Assembly: GCF_008831285.2 (NCBI RefSeq)
Contig: NC_045150.1
Location: 8,942,001 to 9,006,000 of the forward strand
From: Nymphaea colorata
Lineage: Eukaryota; Streptophyta; Magnoliopsida; Nymphaeales; Nymphaeaceae
DNA length: 64,000 nucleotides
Direction: 5' to 3'
This document shows, piece after piece, positions 47,377 through 59,374 of this stretch. The notes beneath the pieces are model-generated. The model had not been told where the DNA came from and did not search any database. It worked only from the letters and a program-made list of their open reading frames with translations. A program made the position numbers and the translations under genes. Position 1 is the stretch's first letter. The number at the start of each line of letters is the position of its first letter.

Positions 47377-50300
47377 ATGGCTACGACAGCGAGAAGGCGC
47401 CGCACCGCTACGACGGACGATGGATTGCAAGAATCTTCTTCCTCGCAGTCAGCATACTCGAAGCTCGACAAACCGGGGCAGCCACCATCCACGGAGTCCG
47501 GTTTTGGTTGGAAGCTACCCCTCATCACACTCTTGGCGTTCAGGTACATGAGCGCCACCTCCAACATAATCCATGATTGCGATGAGGTATTCAATTACTG
47601 GGAGCCCCTGCACTACATTCTCTACAAATCCGGATTCCAGACGTGGGAATACAGGTGCGAGGACCGCCTTGTTTGTCTGAATTGTGTGCTACTGATGGTT
47701 GCTTATGTTGTTTTGATTGTTTTAGCTCATTTAGGGATGGAACGATCATGCATCATGAGAGATTTTGGTGTATGAAAGGACGCCGAAGCGATTTTTAAAC
47801 ATCTATTGGAGTTTTTTACATCTTTATTCTTTACTTTTTTGGGAAATGGAGACCCTAGACTTCTTAAAGCAACGTTTAGGTTTACTTAGGTGTGCACCAT
47901 TTGGGTTTTGAATTTGACGGTAATAGCTAAAATGAGATGTTTTCCTTCAATTAGAATGCTTTAGAAATTTTCTCAAACTTCCGGACGATGGTACACTCTA
48001 CACACTGACGTTACTCCTCTGGAGTAGACATTTAACTTCAGATTCTATGTTTAGCGTATTTAATTGGTCAGTGTAAATTGTGGGTTCAGTTGGCTAAACG
48101 GGTCTTGTTTATGTATGGATCAAATCCTATTCGCTTTATTCTGGTTAAAATGTCGGCCACAATTTATCTTTCCGACTGTTCTCTCTGCTCCAGACGCTTC
48201 ATTCCTTTCGGTTAACTCCATGGATGCAAGTTACAGAGTTCCCTAGTTCAGAATCTTCGTGTATACCAAAGAAAATAGGTAAAAAAACTCAAAACGAAAT
48301 AGAAGAAGAGGGCAACTTTTATAGCAAAACTGAAGAGTCTCGCGTTCTCTTTTAAGCCAAGAAAAGAAATCGAGGGCAGTGCTTTCTTCAGGCATCATGA
48401 TATCCGAAAGACAATACAGACAGTCTTTTCGTCTGTTTGATCATCTGAGAAATTTGTTGATAGATAGCTGCAGTGCAGGTTTCGGTAGCTACCTTTAGGA
48501 CTGTTGTTCAGCATAATCCAGCAAGGGAAAATAATCGCTAGGTAATGGCAGATAAACAATGAGGGAGCTTATAAACAATGAGGGAGCTTCTCTATCTGCT
48601 TAGACTGGTTAGAAATCCATTCGAGTTAAGAGGAAAGCAAAGTTACTTTTTGTTGGATATTGTTAAAGGACAAACACAATCCTGACAAGGAAAGACCGTA
48701 GAGTCAAGTGTTGGACGGGATGTTACAGTCTTACAGATAAGTTTATTATGAATCCCATGCCACATGTTTAAGAAATATATTTCTATTGATATACTACATA
48801 GATATACAGCAGAAGAGAACCTGCTATGTTGGAATTGTCATGGAAGACACATATCTTAAACCCTTCAAATTGCAAGTGATGCATCTCATATATTATGCAT
48901 AGGGGCATGAAGACATCTAATTGTGATAAGGATCGATGATCAGAATCTTTATAATACTTCTAGATCCTTTAACTGTCTATGAAAAATGAAGCAACTAAAT
49001 TTCTTATTACATCTTTAGGAGATGGAAATAAAAGTGTTTTAGTCGAAAATGGTCATGATTAGATATGATAATGTGGTTCACTCTCCTGCAAAATTCTGCC
49101 CAAAAGGAACAGTTTCTTCAGCTGAGTTAATATGTCATGCTCCGTTTTTTGTGCACTTCTGCACCGTCACTGAGCACCTGGATTTATGCAAAGCCCCTGA
49201 AACAATTCGTTCACCATTCAAGGGAACAACAACATTCCTTTGGAAATACAAAAGAAGAATTAGGTGATGAGAGATATTCTGTTCCACTGCAGCTTCTGCT
49301 CCCATGGACCATCCTTAGTCAAGCCCTTTTTCATGAGAAGCATGAAAAATCAATTCTGCAGTTTGATCATTTCTACGTGCATGTTGAACATCAGTCATGG
49401 TATATTGGTCTTGCAAGTATTCAGAAATTATTGGCTCGTGGATATGGTTTATTTTGTCATCCAGTGTTAATCTGATTTCTTTTAGCAAATGTAATGATTG
49501 TTGATGGATGAGAGGATATGAGTAATTTGTCATTTTGTTTGATATGTTATAATTTTAAAGGTTGTTATGTGTCTTGCAGTGCTAACTTTGCCCTTCGATC
49601 ATATCTCTACATTCTCTTGCATGCTTTGGTGGGTGGTCCAGCATCTTGGTTGTTTGGAGAGGAAAAGGTGAGATAATCTCATTGTGGCAAAGCTTTACCT
49701 CTTGCACATTTTATTCAAGTCTCATAGCTTCTTGTATCTCTTAAGCTGCATCAGGGACACTCCAACTTTTATGGTTCTGGCATATCCATTTATGTACTAC
49801 TCTTAACATAAAAGTGCACAAAAGTGATGCATCTGTCATTTTCTTGTGTCCTTGAAACGAAGTACTTGAACTTGCTTTTCTCAGCATTAGATTTTATCTG
49901 TTGGCAGGTTAGAGTGTTTTATGCTGTAAGGCTGCTATTGGGTTCCATGTCAGCAATTTCTGAGACAGTTTTGGTGGTAGCCCTTTCTAAGAAATATGGA
50001 AGAAGGATGGGTTCATACACACTTGCAATGTTATGCTTGACTAGTGGTTGTTGGTTTGCTAGCACGAGTAAGTGAATAATGTTATTCTGGCATTATGAGT
50101 TATTCTGATTTCCTTCTTGGTTTTCAGCCTGGTTCATTTGAACCATTCAAGACGGACTCTTCTATTTGGGTGTCATAGATATATTAATGAGACTGGACAT
50201 GGGTACTATTTTGGATGCAATTTGGACATGGTCAAAAGAAGTGTTGAGTGTGATAAACACATCTATGTCTATTTTCATCCAAATATGGGTTTTTTGTTAG

Positions 50301-53300
50301 GAAAGTAAAACTATTTTTTGTTATTATCATCATTTCGGTATTTGTTATTAGCTACACTACAGATATAACCTTTTAGTTATTGAAACTTTATTAGTATAAG
50401 TATCCTTTGTTATTGAACTTATTAGTTGTTGCACTTTATTGGCTGGAAAAGTTTTGTAGTTGTGAAATGTGAAAGAGGGTTTTGTGAATTTAATCCACTA
50501 ATTATGCTGTTTTTATTGATTACTGATACTTACTAGAAGAAAATTGTCGTTTTCTATCACTTATGAGTATATTAACTATTAAATGAATATGAAGACTATG
50601 TGGACTGACTACAAGTTGCCCAATCAACTTAATTGATAGTTGACAAAGCACCACGTGAACTTAACTTGACTTGAAAATGTAGCTTGATGTGTAGCTATGT
50701 GAATGGCTAGTCAAGTTGATCAGACTAACTCATGATCAAACCACATAATCCCTACATTTACCTAGTCCACATGTTCTAAAAACTATATATATGTGAAATT
50801 AGATTTTGACTTATACGACTTCTAACAACCCTAACATCTAAGTCACATGGGTGCGGGTGCGGATGTGGTTCCAGCCTGCGGTAAATTTAAAAAATATATG
50901 GGTGTGGGTACAAGTACAACGATGGTTTTTGTGTGTGTGTGTGTATATATATATAAAGTTATCCTAGATTCCGAAACCTGATTCTATCTCTTCCATGTAA
51001 TATATGTACTCTGGAGTATGACTTTAAATTTTACAATTCAGATTTTACAATCTTACTCATAACATAAGTGCTAAGTAGCCATTAAACAAGTAACTGTTAT
51101 ATATCTAGTACTATAAATTTATAACTGCATAAATATACATCATAGACTGATTAGAAAAAACTGGTAACGTTTCTAGAATTTACAAGCAGCATATGCATGT
51201 GTATATATAACAAAACTAATTAACAAAACTTATGCAATTAACGTATAAGAAAACATGTTCCCAGACTATGAAAACTTATTAACAGCAAAAAGTTATGAGC
51301 AACATATAAAATCTAGTATTAAACTGTAGTCCAATACTATAAATAATATAACAGATATAACAGAACAGAATAAACTTTCAACAAAAGCATCATTTCTAAA
51401 AAAAAAATTCAAAAGGAAAACAAAAATGACCTCGACGCGGTTTGACTGCACTGGATTCGCATTGACCGCACCTAGTGCCATGTCGGAGGTGCACCCCCAC
51501 CCCCACCTGAGTCATGTCAACTCAGGTGCTTTTGCCGTTTTGGTGAGTTCGTGTGACATAGCCTGATATATGAGTTTCTATGTGAGAGTTCTTAGGGTTG
51601 TTAAGTTTGGTAGAAGTATGGATTTATTTGAACACACACGCATATATATTGTAAATGTAGATATATGTGTTATCATCTGGTACCTTTTGATGAATTTAAT
51701 TGCGCAAAAGAACTTGGGATGTCCAAAACTGTAAGAAAAAAGTTCATGTCTTTTTAATTTCTAGTTAAATTTTGTTAGCAGACAACCTAATACAAGTGAT
51801 TCCTGATTTCCAAACTCTTATGAGATCTGAAATTCACAATAGATTTTCGTGATTTTTTTAATGACAGTAGTTTTGGAGATTGAGTTGTGTGCGCCGTCAT
51901 GGGCACGCACCTACATACGCAGTAAGGGTAGGGGGACATTTTAGTAATTTTAAAAAAGGGGTGTCCTTTGTAGTCTTTTTACTTTTTTCCGATTTCCATT
52001 CTTGTCTTTCCAAAAAGTTTTCTTTTTCTGTGTAAACGGGGGTATTTTTCATCATAACCATACTGGCGCATGAAAATTTCGTGCACCAGTATGGTGTATA
52101 TTACCAGGTTTGGTAGTTTTGGACATGTGAATCCATCTATGCGGTTGGATTTTGTCAAAAACATCTTCAGCTCAGCTGAAATAACCAGCTGGTGCACTGA
52201 AGGTCATAGCTGTGTGTGTGCTTGTGCAGTTGTTTCCCCAATCCTGAGCTTCTGAATTGCTTTGCACCTGTTGTCCCCTCATACCCATTTGATATGGCAT
52301 TTGAGAGGCTATCTCCTTATGTTTAAACACATTGTAGATATTCGTTCATTTTCTTGTTTGCTTATGTTTGTTAAGCCTAATTTAGTTCCCATTGCTGCTG
52401 TGTCTTATGACAGGTTTCTTGCCAAGCTCTTTTTCCATGTATACCATAACGCTTGCATCAGCACTATTCCTTCTTGAGAGACATGCTTTGGCAGTCTCAG
52501 TAGCAGCTGCTGGTGTGCTCCTTGGTTGGCCATTTTCAATTCTTGCTGTTTTGCCAGTGACTGTCTACTCATTGCTGGCTGGGAAGCTCAAGCAAGTCTT
52601 TCTTTCAGGAGTAGTAACCACTGTTGGTGTTATGGTAGGTTGAGGTGACTAAACCATAAGGTAGCTGTTTATTTCTCAGGACAATGGCAAGCATGTAATG
52701 ATTAGTTTAAATTTCTAGCTCTGTTTTTCATGCTTTGGTTTAGGAACTTTCTGATGTATTAATTGTATTCAATTTTCAGGGGCTCTCAGTGATTATTGAT
52801 TATTTCTACTACAAAAGGTGGACATCATCTGTACTCAATCTTCTGATATATAATGTGTTAGGGGGTGGACAAAGCCATTTATATGGAACTGAAGGATCAC
52901 TTTTCTATCTGAGGAATGGGTTCAATAATTTCAATTTTTGTTTCATTTTTGCACTACTCTTTGTGCTGATTCTCCCAATAAAAAAGGAACAATATGCTCC
53001 ACATCTGTTGATTGTTGTCTCGCCTATTTATATATGGTTGGCATTTATGTCCCTGCAGCCCCATAAAGAAGAAAGGTGAGTTTAACTTTTAACAATGACT
53101 GGTTTTTCTTCTGCTTCTCTCTTTATCTATATCATCTTAAGTTTATGATCGAACTTGTTAAGTAATAACTGAGTTCATTGGGCCTCTGTGTCATCCTTAG
53201 ATCAGGATTCAGAGTGCATGTCAATTTCTGGAGATACGAGTATGATGTTAGTTTCATTTGAGGATTGATCTTGCTTGATTGCCCTCATATTATTAGGAAT

Positions 53301-53658
53301 ATCTATTAATTTATGGTTAACTATCCTTTTCACTTATTGCTATTCAACTTAGAAACACTGACAGATTCATCATGCGACTATTACTTATGTTTTCATATCA
53401 ATAGCCTTTCTCATAGTTGATGAGTGTAACTCTGTGAGGAAGTACATGCTAGACCAGAGCCACCTCTCCCTCATAGTTGATGAGTGCCTTCTTTAGTCTT
53501 ATTCTAAGTGAAAGAAGGATTGAGTCAGTTGAAGATCTAGACCTGGAGAGAGACAGACCTTCACAAGTTGGTTTGAATCTAAGGGAAGAAGGATTGACCG
53601 TTACCTTAACAAGTTTGTTTGATTCTAAAGAAAGAAATAACAATTGGCAGTTCTAGGC

Positions 53659-53700
<42 letters not shown>

Positions 53701-56311
53701 TTGGCAGTTCTAGTTTGATTCTGACTGCTCACAGGTGCCTATCATTTACTGGGGTTTGGCCTCGGGACAAAGAACAGAAAGAAAAATTGTGAAAGGAGGT
53801 GATTCTGCCCTCATGGTCAGAGTTGGAGCCATCAACAAACGTTTCCACTGGATCAGCGAGGATGTTATACAAAATGTTTTCTAGTATTGATTTCTTAACT
53901 GAATGTATTCCTTGAGAATAAGAAAAATGTAAGTCAATATAAAAGTGAACTTAGTATGCCCAAGAGAATGTCAGCTGTTAGAATATGTTTAGTTATGCCA
54001 AGAAGGTGCAGGTCCCAAAAATTGTGAAAGGATTCTAATATACCAGGACTTGTTGAAAGGAGGTGATTCTACCCTCATGGTCAGAGTTGAAGCCATCAAC
54101 AAGTGTTTCCACTCGATCAGTGAGGATGTTATACAAAATGTTTTCTAGTGTTGATTTCTTAACTGAATGTATTCCTTGAGACTTGAGAGTAAGAAAAATA
54201 TAAGTCAATTTAAAAGTGAACTTAGTATGCCCAAGAGAATGTGAGCTGTTAGAATACGTTTAGTTATGCCAATAAGGTGCAGGTCCCAAAATATATTCCA
54301 TACCAGCAATTTTTGTATAGTGGTGTAGCTTTGGGAGCACCAATCTTAATCTCTTCATAACTACCTTTATGATAAAATTGGAAATATTACCAGATGTACT
54401 AGTCTGGCGGCACATGCAATTTCTGCAAGTTCTTTAGGTCCAGTTGGGAGGAGTACCTAAGTGCCTACATGTCTCTGTTAGACAGAAGGTTGGGATAAAA
54501 GCACGAATGGGAATAGAAAATTCTGACAAATACATAAGTTCGTGCTAGATCCTTGAAAATTCAGCTGTTCGTCGTGAAGCTGGTACTTTTGTTATCATTG
54601 TCTTTTAACCAAGCTGTTAGTTCTGTAGTTGTTTCACTGTCATCTATTGAGGTGTCCAAGCTTGCTTCATTGATGTGCTGCTGCTTCCATGGGAAAGGCG
54701 TTACACTGAGTATCATTTTGTATTCTTGTATTCCAGGTTCTTATATCCTATATACCCCTTGATCTGTGTAAGTGCAGCAGCTGTCATTGACAGCTTTCCG
54801 GATTTCTTTCGTGACAAGTATATGCCAAATGATGACTCTGTAAGCATCTTGGTGAGTATGTTACGAGTTAAGACTCCCTGAAGTGGACTTGTTTATCCCA
54901 TTTGTCATAAATCTTTCTGTATTTGACTTATGTTCCATTGTATATATTGGAACAGATGGCCAAAATTCTCAGGCCTGTTGTCCTTGGTCTTATTTTGTGT
55001 GCCTCTCATGGTCGGACATTCTCTTTGATAAATGGATATTCTGCACCTTTAACAATTTACAAGCATTTAGGATATCATGATGATGCTGGCGCAGGTGAGC
55101 TTTTAACTCATGCATGCATATGTGTATATAAGTTGGAAACCTGAAGTTGTTTATTACGACTGTTCCTATTTGTTATTATATAAGTAATGGGCTAATTTTC
55201 ATGAGTTCCAACTTTCTTAGGCTCTGTTCTTTGTGTTGGAAGCGAGTGGCATCGATTCCCTTCTTCCTTCTTCATTCCTTCATATATAGGCGAGGTTAGA
55301 TGGATTGATGATGGCTTTAGAGGACTCCTTCCATTTCCATTCAATGCAACATTGGGGGGAACTGCTGCAGCACCACCTTACTTCAATGACAAAAACAGGG
55401 CTTCTGATGAGCAATATGTAATTCTTAGCCTTGTGCTTCACTGTGCATTCTTGTCCATGCCTGCCTGTGTATCTCTGTGTGTGTGTGTGTGGTGGGGAGA
55501 GAGATTTCCTGCATATATTACCTTTATTCTTGCAACTTATATTAGAAATTTGTCACTGATGCTTTCTCTTTCATTGGAACAGCTAAGAAACATTGAAGCT
55601 TGTACTTTCCTGATTGAGCTAGATCTGAGGCGAGCATACCCCACTCGTGGGAGTGACTTGTCAACATGGGAGGTATCAACTTGCTCTTTCCATTTATGTT
55701 AACCTGGGATGTCAATAATCCATGTTAGGACTTTGGGTTACTCAAGCTGAACTAAGTTGGGTCCTGCTCAAAATATGCTACCCTCCGGTTGTCAATGTGT
55801 TCTGCTTGAGTCCCATGTAAGACCAACCAGCCTTTTGAGAGTCCCATGTAAGACCAACCAGCCTTTTGAGCATCTGAGTCCCAATCATGCTTGATTACAG
55901 TTCACTTTGGCTATTCTGTGTTTTAGAGTCTTCTTATAATTCGTGGTTTCTGGTGTATTTAGACGACATGCATTAGGAAAGGATATTTCTTCTGATTAAG
56001 CCAACACACACACATATTCATCATTTCTTTAATTGGATGTTTCTTTGACTTGCTTGAGTCTGGAGTTTTTGATCCCGATTGCAGTTGTAACTGCATTTCT
56101 ACAGTTTCAACCTGGTTGAGTCTGTCGTCTTACATTGTTGACTGTGTTATAAATCTGATCTGCCCCTCCTCAATTTCAGATAGTTGCTGCTCTGCCGTAT
56201 CTGGACAGAGAGTTATCGCCTGCCAAGTATAGAGCCTTCTTCATTCCATACCTTTGGCAGCAGAACAACGTGTTTGGCTTGTACAAGCTGCTAAAGAGGA
56301 TACCCACGTAG
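47377..56311 (+). CDS. ALG9: ALG9-type dolichol-P-mannose alpha-1,2-mannosyltransferase
   Basis: Ten coding exons: 47,377-47,654, 49,580-49,667, 49,908-50,067, 52,414-52,634, 52,780-53,075, 54,737-54,851, 54,956-55,094, 55,221-55,417, 55,583-55,672 and 56,180-56,311. GT-AG introns with consistent phases give 571 residues, about the length I recall for Arabidopsis ALG9 (EBS3). It is a multi-spanning ER membrane protein of glycosyltransferase family 22. The luminal loop HDCDEVFNYWEPLHY (66-80) after the first membrane segment is the family's acidic active-site motif. HKEERFLYPIYPLI, LGWPFS and GSEWHRFPSSFF are further conserved blocks. The enzyme adds alpha-1,2-linked mannoses from dolichol-phosphate mannose to the N-glycan precursor in the ER lumen. 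In Arabidopsis its loss disturbs ER-associated degradation. Start: first ATG after a CT-rich leader; the N-terminal ~40 residues are variable. The gene appears intact. Introns 1, 3 and 5 are enlarged by repeats. Confidence 0.93.
48552..48590. repeat. Exact 19-bp tandem duplication in ALG9 intron 1
   Basis: ataaacaatgagggagctt occurs twice in direct succession. Confidence 0.9.
50833..51540. mobile_element. Possible DNA transposon in ALG9 intron 3
   Basis: The left end has gggtgcgggtgcggatg and the right end, on the opposite strand, has ggtgggggtgggggtgc. They look like degenerate inverted ends about 700 bp apart, enclosing AT-rich sequence with a (TG)n(TA)n run at about 50,932-50,955. Exact borders and a target duplication could not be fixed. 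The G-rich ends stand out sharply from the AT-rich intron. Confidence 0.35.
53661..53699. repeat. (GA)n microsatellite in ALG9 intron 5
   Basis: About 18 GA units, ending in gggattggcag. The phrase ttggcagttcta also precedes the run, so a short segment is duplicated around it. Confidence 0.93.
53791..54291. repeat. Tandem duplication in ALG9 intron 5, ~264-bp period
   Basis: Copy one is 53,791-54,020 and copy two 54,055-54,291. Both start gaaaggaggtgattct and end ggtcccaaaa, about 90% alike by eye, with a short inserted gacttga in the second. The duplication is wholly intronic. Confidence 0.9.
55808..55869. repeat. Exact 31-bp tandem duplication in ALG9 intron 9
   Basis: The sequence beginning gagtcccatgtaagacca is repeated head to tail without differences. 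Confidence 0.93.
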
Positions 56312-56988
56312 TGGAGAAGACGAGGATTGGCTGAAGGCAATCCTAGCTGTTTTGATAGAAAAGTTGGAAGATACTTCTTTAGGTCTTATGCTTTTAGGCT
56401 TTTAGCTGCTTATCTCTTTATGAAAATTTAGGAGACGCTAGTGAATATGCATATCAATTTTGTACTCGGTTGTGATGGTTTTAGTAACATTATGTATTCC
56501 CTTACCTTGTTCTCAGCGTGGTCAGCAACATAATGTATTTTGTTCACTTTCTTTTAAAGTGTGGTTGCTTTCCAACGAAAAGTAGAAAAAAGTGTTTTTG
56601 TCCTTTTGGGTCCTATCTCTCTCTTTCTTTCCCATGTGGGCATGTTGGCCATGAGCCACAGGGAGGCCCTGGCCTCATATTGTGGTGATATAGGGGAGTC
56701 TTAGTTTAAGGTCAGTAAAATGTGAGAATTCGTGCCTAAATTTCGTCTAATTAAATGGGTTTATATATTGCGTTATTAAAAGTTGAATGTATTTCCCACA
56801 TCAAAAAGCCAAGTTGAGGAATTAGTTTTTTTTTAATGCTATTTTAAACCCATCAATTAACAGTCATTTTTTGTTTTTTTTTTTTCTTTCTCCAATTTTT
56901 GCAAGCCCTCTATATATGCATCATTATTTTGATGGTGAACTGCAACTGTATTTTTCATCCCCCTACATATCTCTCTCTCTCTCTCTCT

Positions 56989-57032
<44 letters not shown>

Positions 57033-57871
57033 CCTTCGCCCTTGTCTCCAGTCCGTTGGAGAAGCTTGTGGATTTTCTCCTTCTCCTTCCACTCTCCATG
57101 TGGCGAGATCAGGTTTTTTTTTTTTAAAAAAAAAAGTTTAGTACAATAAGAAAACTGCAGCCGTCGTCATTCCAGGCTTCAGCGGCCCAAGTCGATGTAT
57201 CTAATTATGATTATATTTGGACCAAGGTCCAAGAAACAGAGACTCTGTTGCACGGTTATAGCCATTAAAGATGGACATAGATTGGTCGTATCGGGTAATT
57301 GATCTGACTTCGAATTTGATCAGATATGCTAAAGAAATACATGTCTTGGATTCTGAATATAGTTTCACAATTGACACTGGATCTGATCCAATATCCAAGT
57401 GAGATCTGATAAAGATTCGATTGAGATGCATATACGTGCTGGATTTGAAATTAGCTTTAAAAAAAATAAAATCTAAATCCTTATCCATTTATATAGACTC
57501 AAACAGAGTCAAATTTGGAGAAGACAAATGCGGACTCAAATTTGTTTAGTATAGTCAAGATCAAACGAAAGCCATTCACATGCCATAAAGCGGTTCTTGG
57601 GATTATCCGCAAATGAGTTGGGTCGTACTGGATTATATCCAATGGAACTGACACTCTCGAGGGGTGTAGTATAACTGGTCGTACAAGATAAGACTTTAAA
57701 TTGGACTGCGATAAGCTCAATGGGACTATATCAATTAATGTTTACTGGCCTCCAATTAGGACTAAATGGATCCGGTATTTGGCATAGGCTTTGGCCTCCA
57801 ATTCCAAATTTGATACCAGATCCAATTATGATGGATCTGATTATGTGAGACCCAAGTCTGACCCGTCTACG
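56312..57871. other. Spacer between ALG9 and the Gag ORF
   Basis: The first ~200 bp is probably ALG9 3' UTR. The rest holds the CT/AT microsatellite and, from about 57,240 to 57,790, phrases such as ggatctgatccaatatcc that resemble the sub-repeats of the left-hand satellite. No LTR, primer-binding site or other retrotransposon border is evident upstream of the Gag ORF. Confidence 0.55.
56969..57030. repeat. (CT)n(TA)n compound microsatellite
   Basis: About ten CT units are followed after tatca by about nineteen TA units. Confidence 0.93.
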
Positions 57872-59374
57872 ATGGCTCATGGGACGCGACCGTTGGCGGT
57901 TGAGAAAAGGAGAACGAAAACAAGAAACTGTAATCTCCCGCAAAAGTTTGGAACGAGTGGGGAAAAAAAGAGAGAGAGAATGCCTCACCGCAAATTCGAC
58001 CGGAGGACGAGGAGTCCAAGTTCAGAGTCGTCTCCGTCGCCTTCCCAAGAGGAAGAGAGCCTTCCTCGAAGAAGACGGCAGGAGAGGGCCGCCGGGAAAA
58101 AGGGTCTCCGGTACTCCCCAGGCAACAGCCCCCAAGAGTCGGATTCTTCCAGTTCCAGTTCGTGGTCCGCAACTGAGCCAACTGAGGATGGTTTCAGCAA
58201 CAAGGATGAGAAAGGAAACGAAGATGACAGTGGATACGAAGACGAAGAAATCAATTCCAGAAAGCACCATACACGCCGGTTTTTCGCACCGTCTTTCGTT
58301 GTGGGGACGAGTGCCAGTGGTAGCCCTTCCGCCGGAGACTTCCGGGGCAAAAATCCAGCGAACCCTTCCCCTGTTTCTTCGAATACCGGCCTGCAATCTG
58401 CTTACATTAACATTGCTCCGCTCCCCATCTTCAGAGGGGACTCTACCGAGTGCCCCGTCGCACATCTCAGCCGGTTCGCGAGGGTGTGCCGCGCGAACAA
58501 CGCGACCTCCGGTGAAATGATGATGCGGATATTCCCGGTGACGCTCGACGGCGAGGCCGGGCTCTGGTACGAACTAAACGTCGAGCCTCGGCATGATATC
58601 ACCTGGGACGAAATCACGTCTCTGTTCGTCAAGACGTTCCAAAGGCTTGAATTCTTTGATCAATTCCGTTCAGAATTGATGATGATCCGGCAAGCGCCTG
58701 GCGAGACGGTGAATGCCTTTTACCTTCGAATTCAGTGGCTGCTGAAGAAATGGCCAGAACACGGCATACCAGAAACCATGGTGAAGGGAATTTTCATTGA
58801 CGGATTAAAAGAAGACTACCAGGACTGGATCATCCCGCAGGGGCCATCCTCTCTGGAAGAAGCACTCCGTCTGGCGTCGACGTGGGAGCAGGCGCAGATC
58901 ATCAAAGCTCGCCGGAAAATATTTTCCGGCAATGAGAATCGCGGGAAGGAGAGTAGCGAACGAACAAATGAGGAGACCGGGAAACACGACAGGGCCATAA
59001 TGGTAGTAAAAAATAGCCACAAAAATGTCGCCGGGAACGGAAAACCGAGCACGACAAGGTGCGAGTTTTGTGATGGACCGCATGATGAGAAGGGGTGTGA
59101 GATAAAGAAGGAGATGAGGCAACTCTGGAGGAAGATGCAGGGAGATGGGGAGGAGGAGAGAGAGCAAGGGGAGGCCGCCGGAGGTGGGAGGGAGAAGGCC
59201 GAGGGATCGCCGGTAGGGAGTGAAGGGAGGGGGGAGGAAGAGAAGGGTGGAGGTCCGGGGTTGGAGAGGAAGAGGTCAATGTGCCAATGTTGGAAGCACC
59301 AGTGCTGGAAGAGGAGCGAAAGAGGGAGTTTTGTGTTAGACAGGACTCCCAGCAGCGCAACAGACAAAGGCTAA
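57872..59374 (+). CDS. Solitary intact Ty3/gypsy-type Gag protein
   Basis: Uninterrupted 500-codon intronless frame, much richer in G+C than its surroundings. The N-terminus is basic and Ser/Arg/Glu-rich (RRTRSPSSESSPSPSQEEES) and probably disordered. Residues about 183-338 match the plant retrotransposon Gag domain: LPIFRGDSTECPVAHLSRFA, then WYEL, then ITWDEITSLFVKTF, then FRSELMMIRQAPGETVNAFY, then SLEEALRLASTWEQAQ. A zinc-knuckle variant CEFCDGPHDEKGC (CX2CX3HX4C) is at 397-409. The C-terminus is Glu/Gly/Arg-rich. Gag proteins bind RNA and form the particle shell in the cytoplasm. No protease, reverse transcriptase or integrase follows, and no LTRs are visible within about 600 bp. The start is the ATG at 57,872, with 57,980 as an alternative (464 aa). 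It may be a domesticated Gag gene, a non-autonomous element, or a fragment that has not yet decayed. Confidence 0.75.
   Translation: MAHGTRPLAVEKRRTKTRNCNLPQKFGTSGEKKRERMPHRKFDRRTRSPSSESSPSPSQEEESLPRRRRQERAAGKKGLRYSPGNSPQESDSSSSSSWSATEPTEDGFSNKDEKGNEDDSGYEDEEINSRKHHTRRFFAPSFVVGTSASGSPSAGDFRGKNPANPSPVSSNTGLQSAYINIAPLPIFRGDSTECPVAHLSRFARVCRANNATSGEMMMRIFPVTLDGEAGLWYELNVEPRHDITWDEITSLFVKTFQRLEFFDQFRSELMMIRQAPGETVNAFYLRIQWLLKKWPEHGIPETMVKGIFIDGLKEDYQDWIIPQGPSSLEEALRLASTWEQAQIIKARRKIFSGNENRGKESSERTNEETGKHDRAIMVVKNSHKNVAGNGKPSTTRCEFCDGPHDEKGCEIKKEMRQLWRKMQGDGEEEREQGEAAGGGREKAEGSPVGSEGRGEEEKGGGPGLERKRSMCQCWKHQCWKRSERGSFVLDRTPSSATDKG

Noticed and set aside
47277-47594. Minus-strand and alternative plus-strand frames over ALG9 exon 1
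   Set aside because: The frame starting at 47,377 leads into the conserved HDCDEVFNYWEP motif and joins exon 2 in phase; the others do not.
57867-59367. Long open frames on the minus strand and in other plus-strand frames over the Gag ORF
   Set aside because: High G+C removes stop codons in all frames. Only the 57,872-59,374 frame shows the Gag domain and the zinc knuckle.
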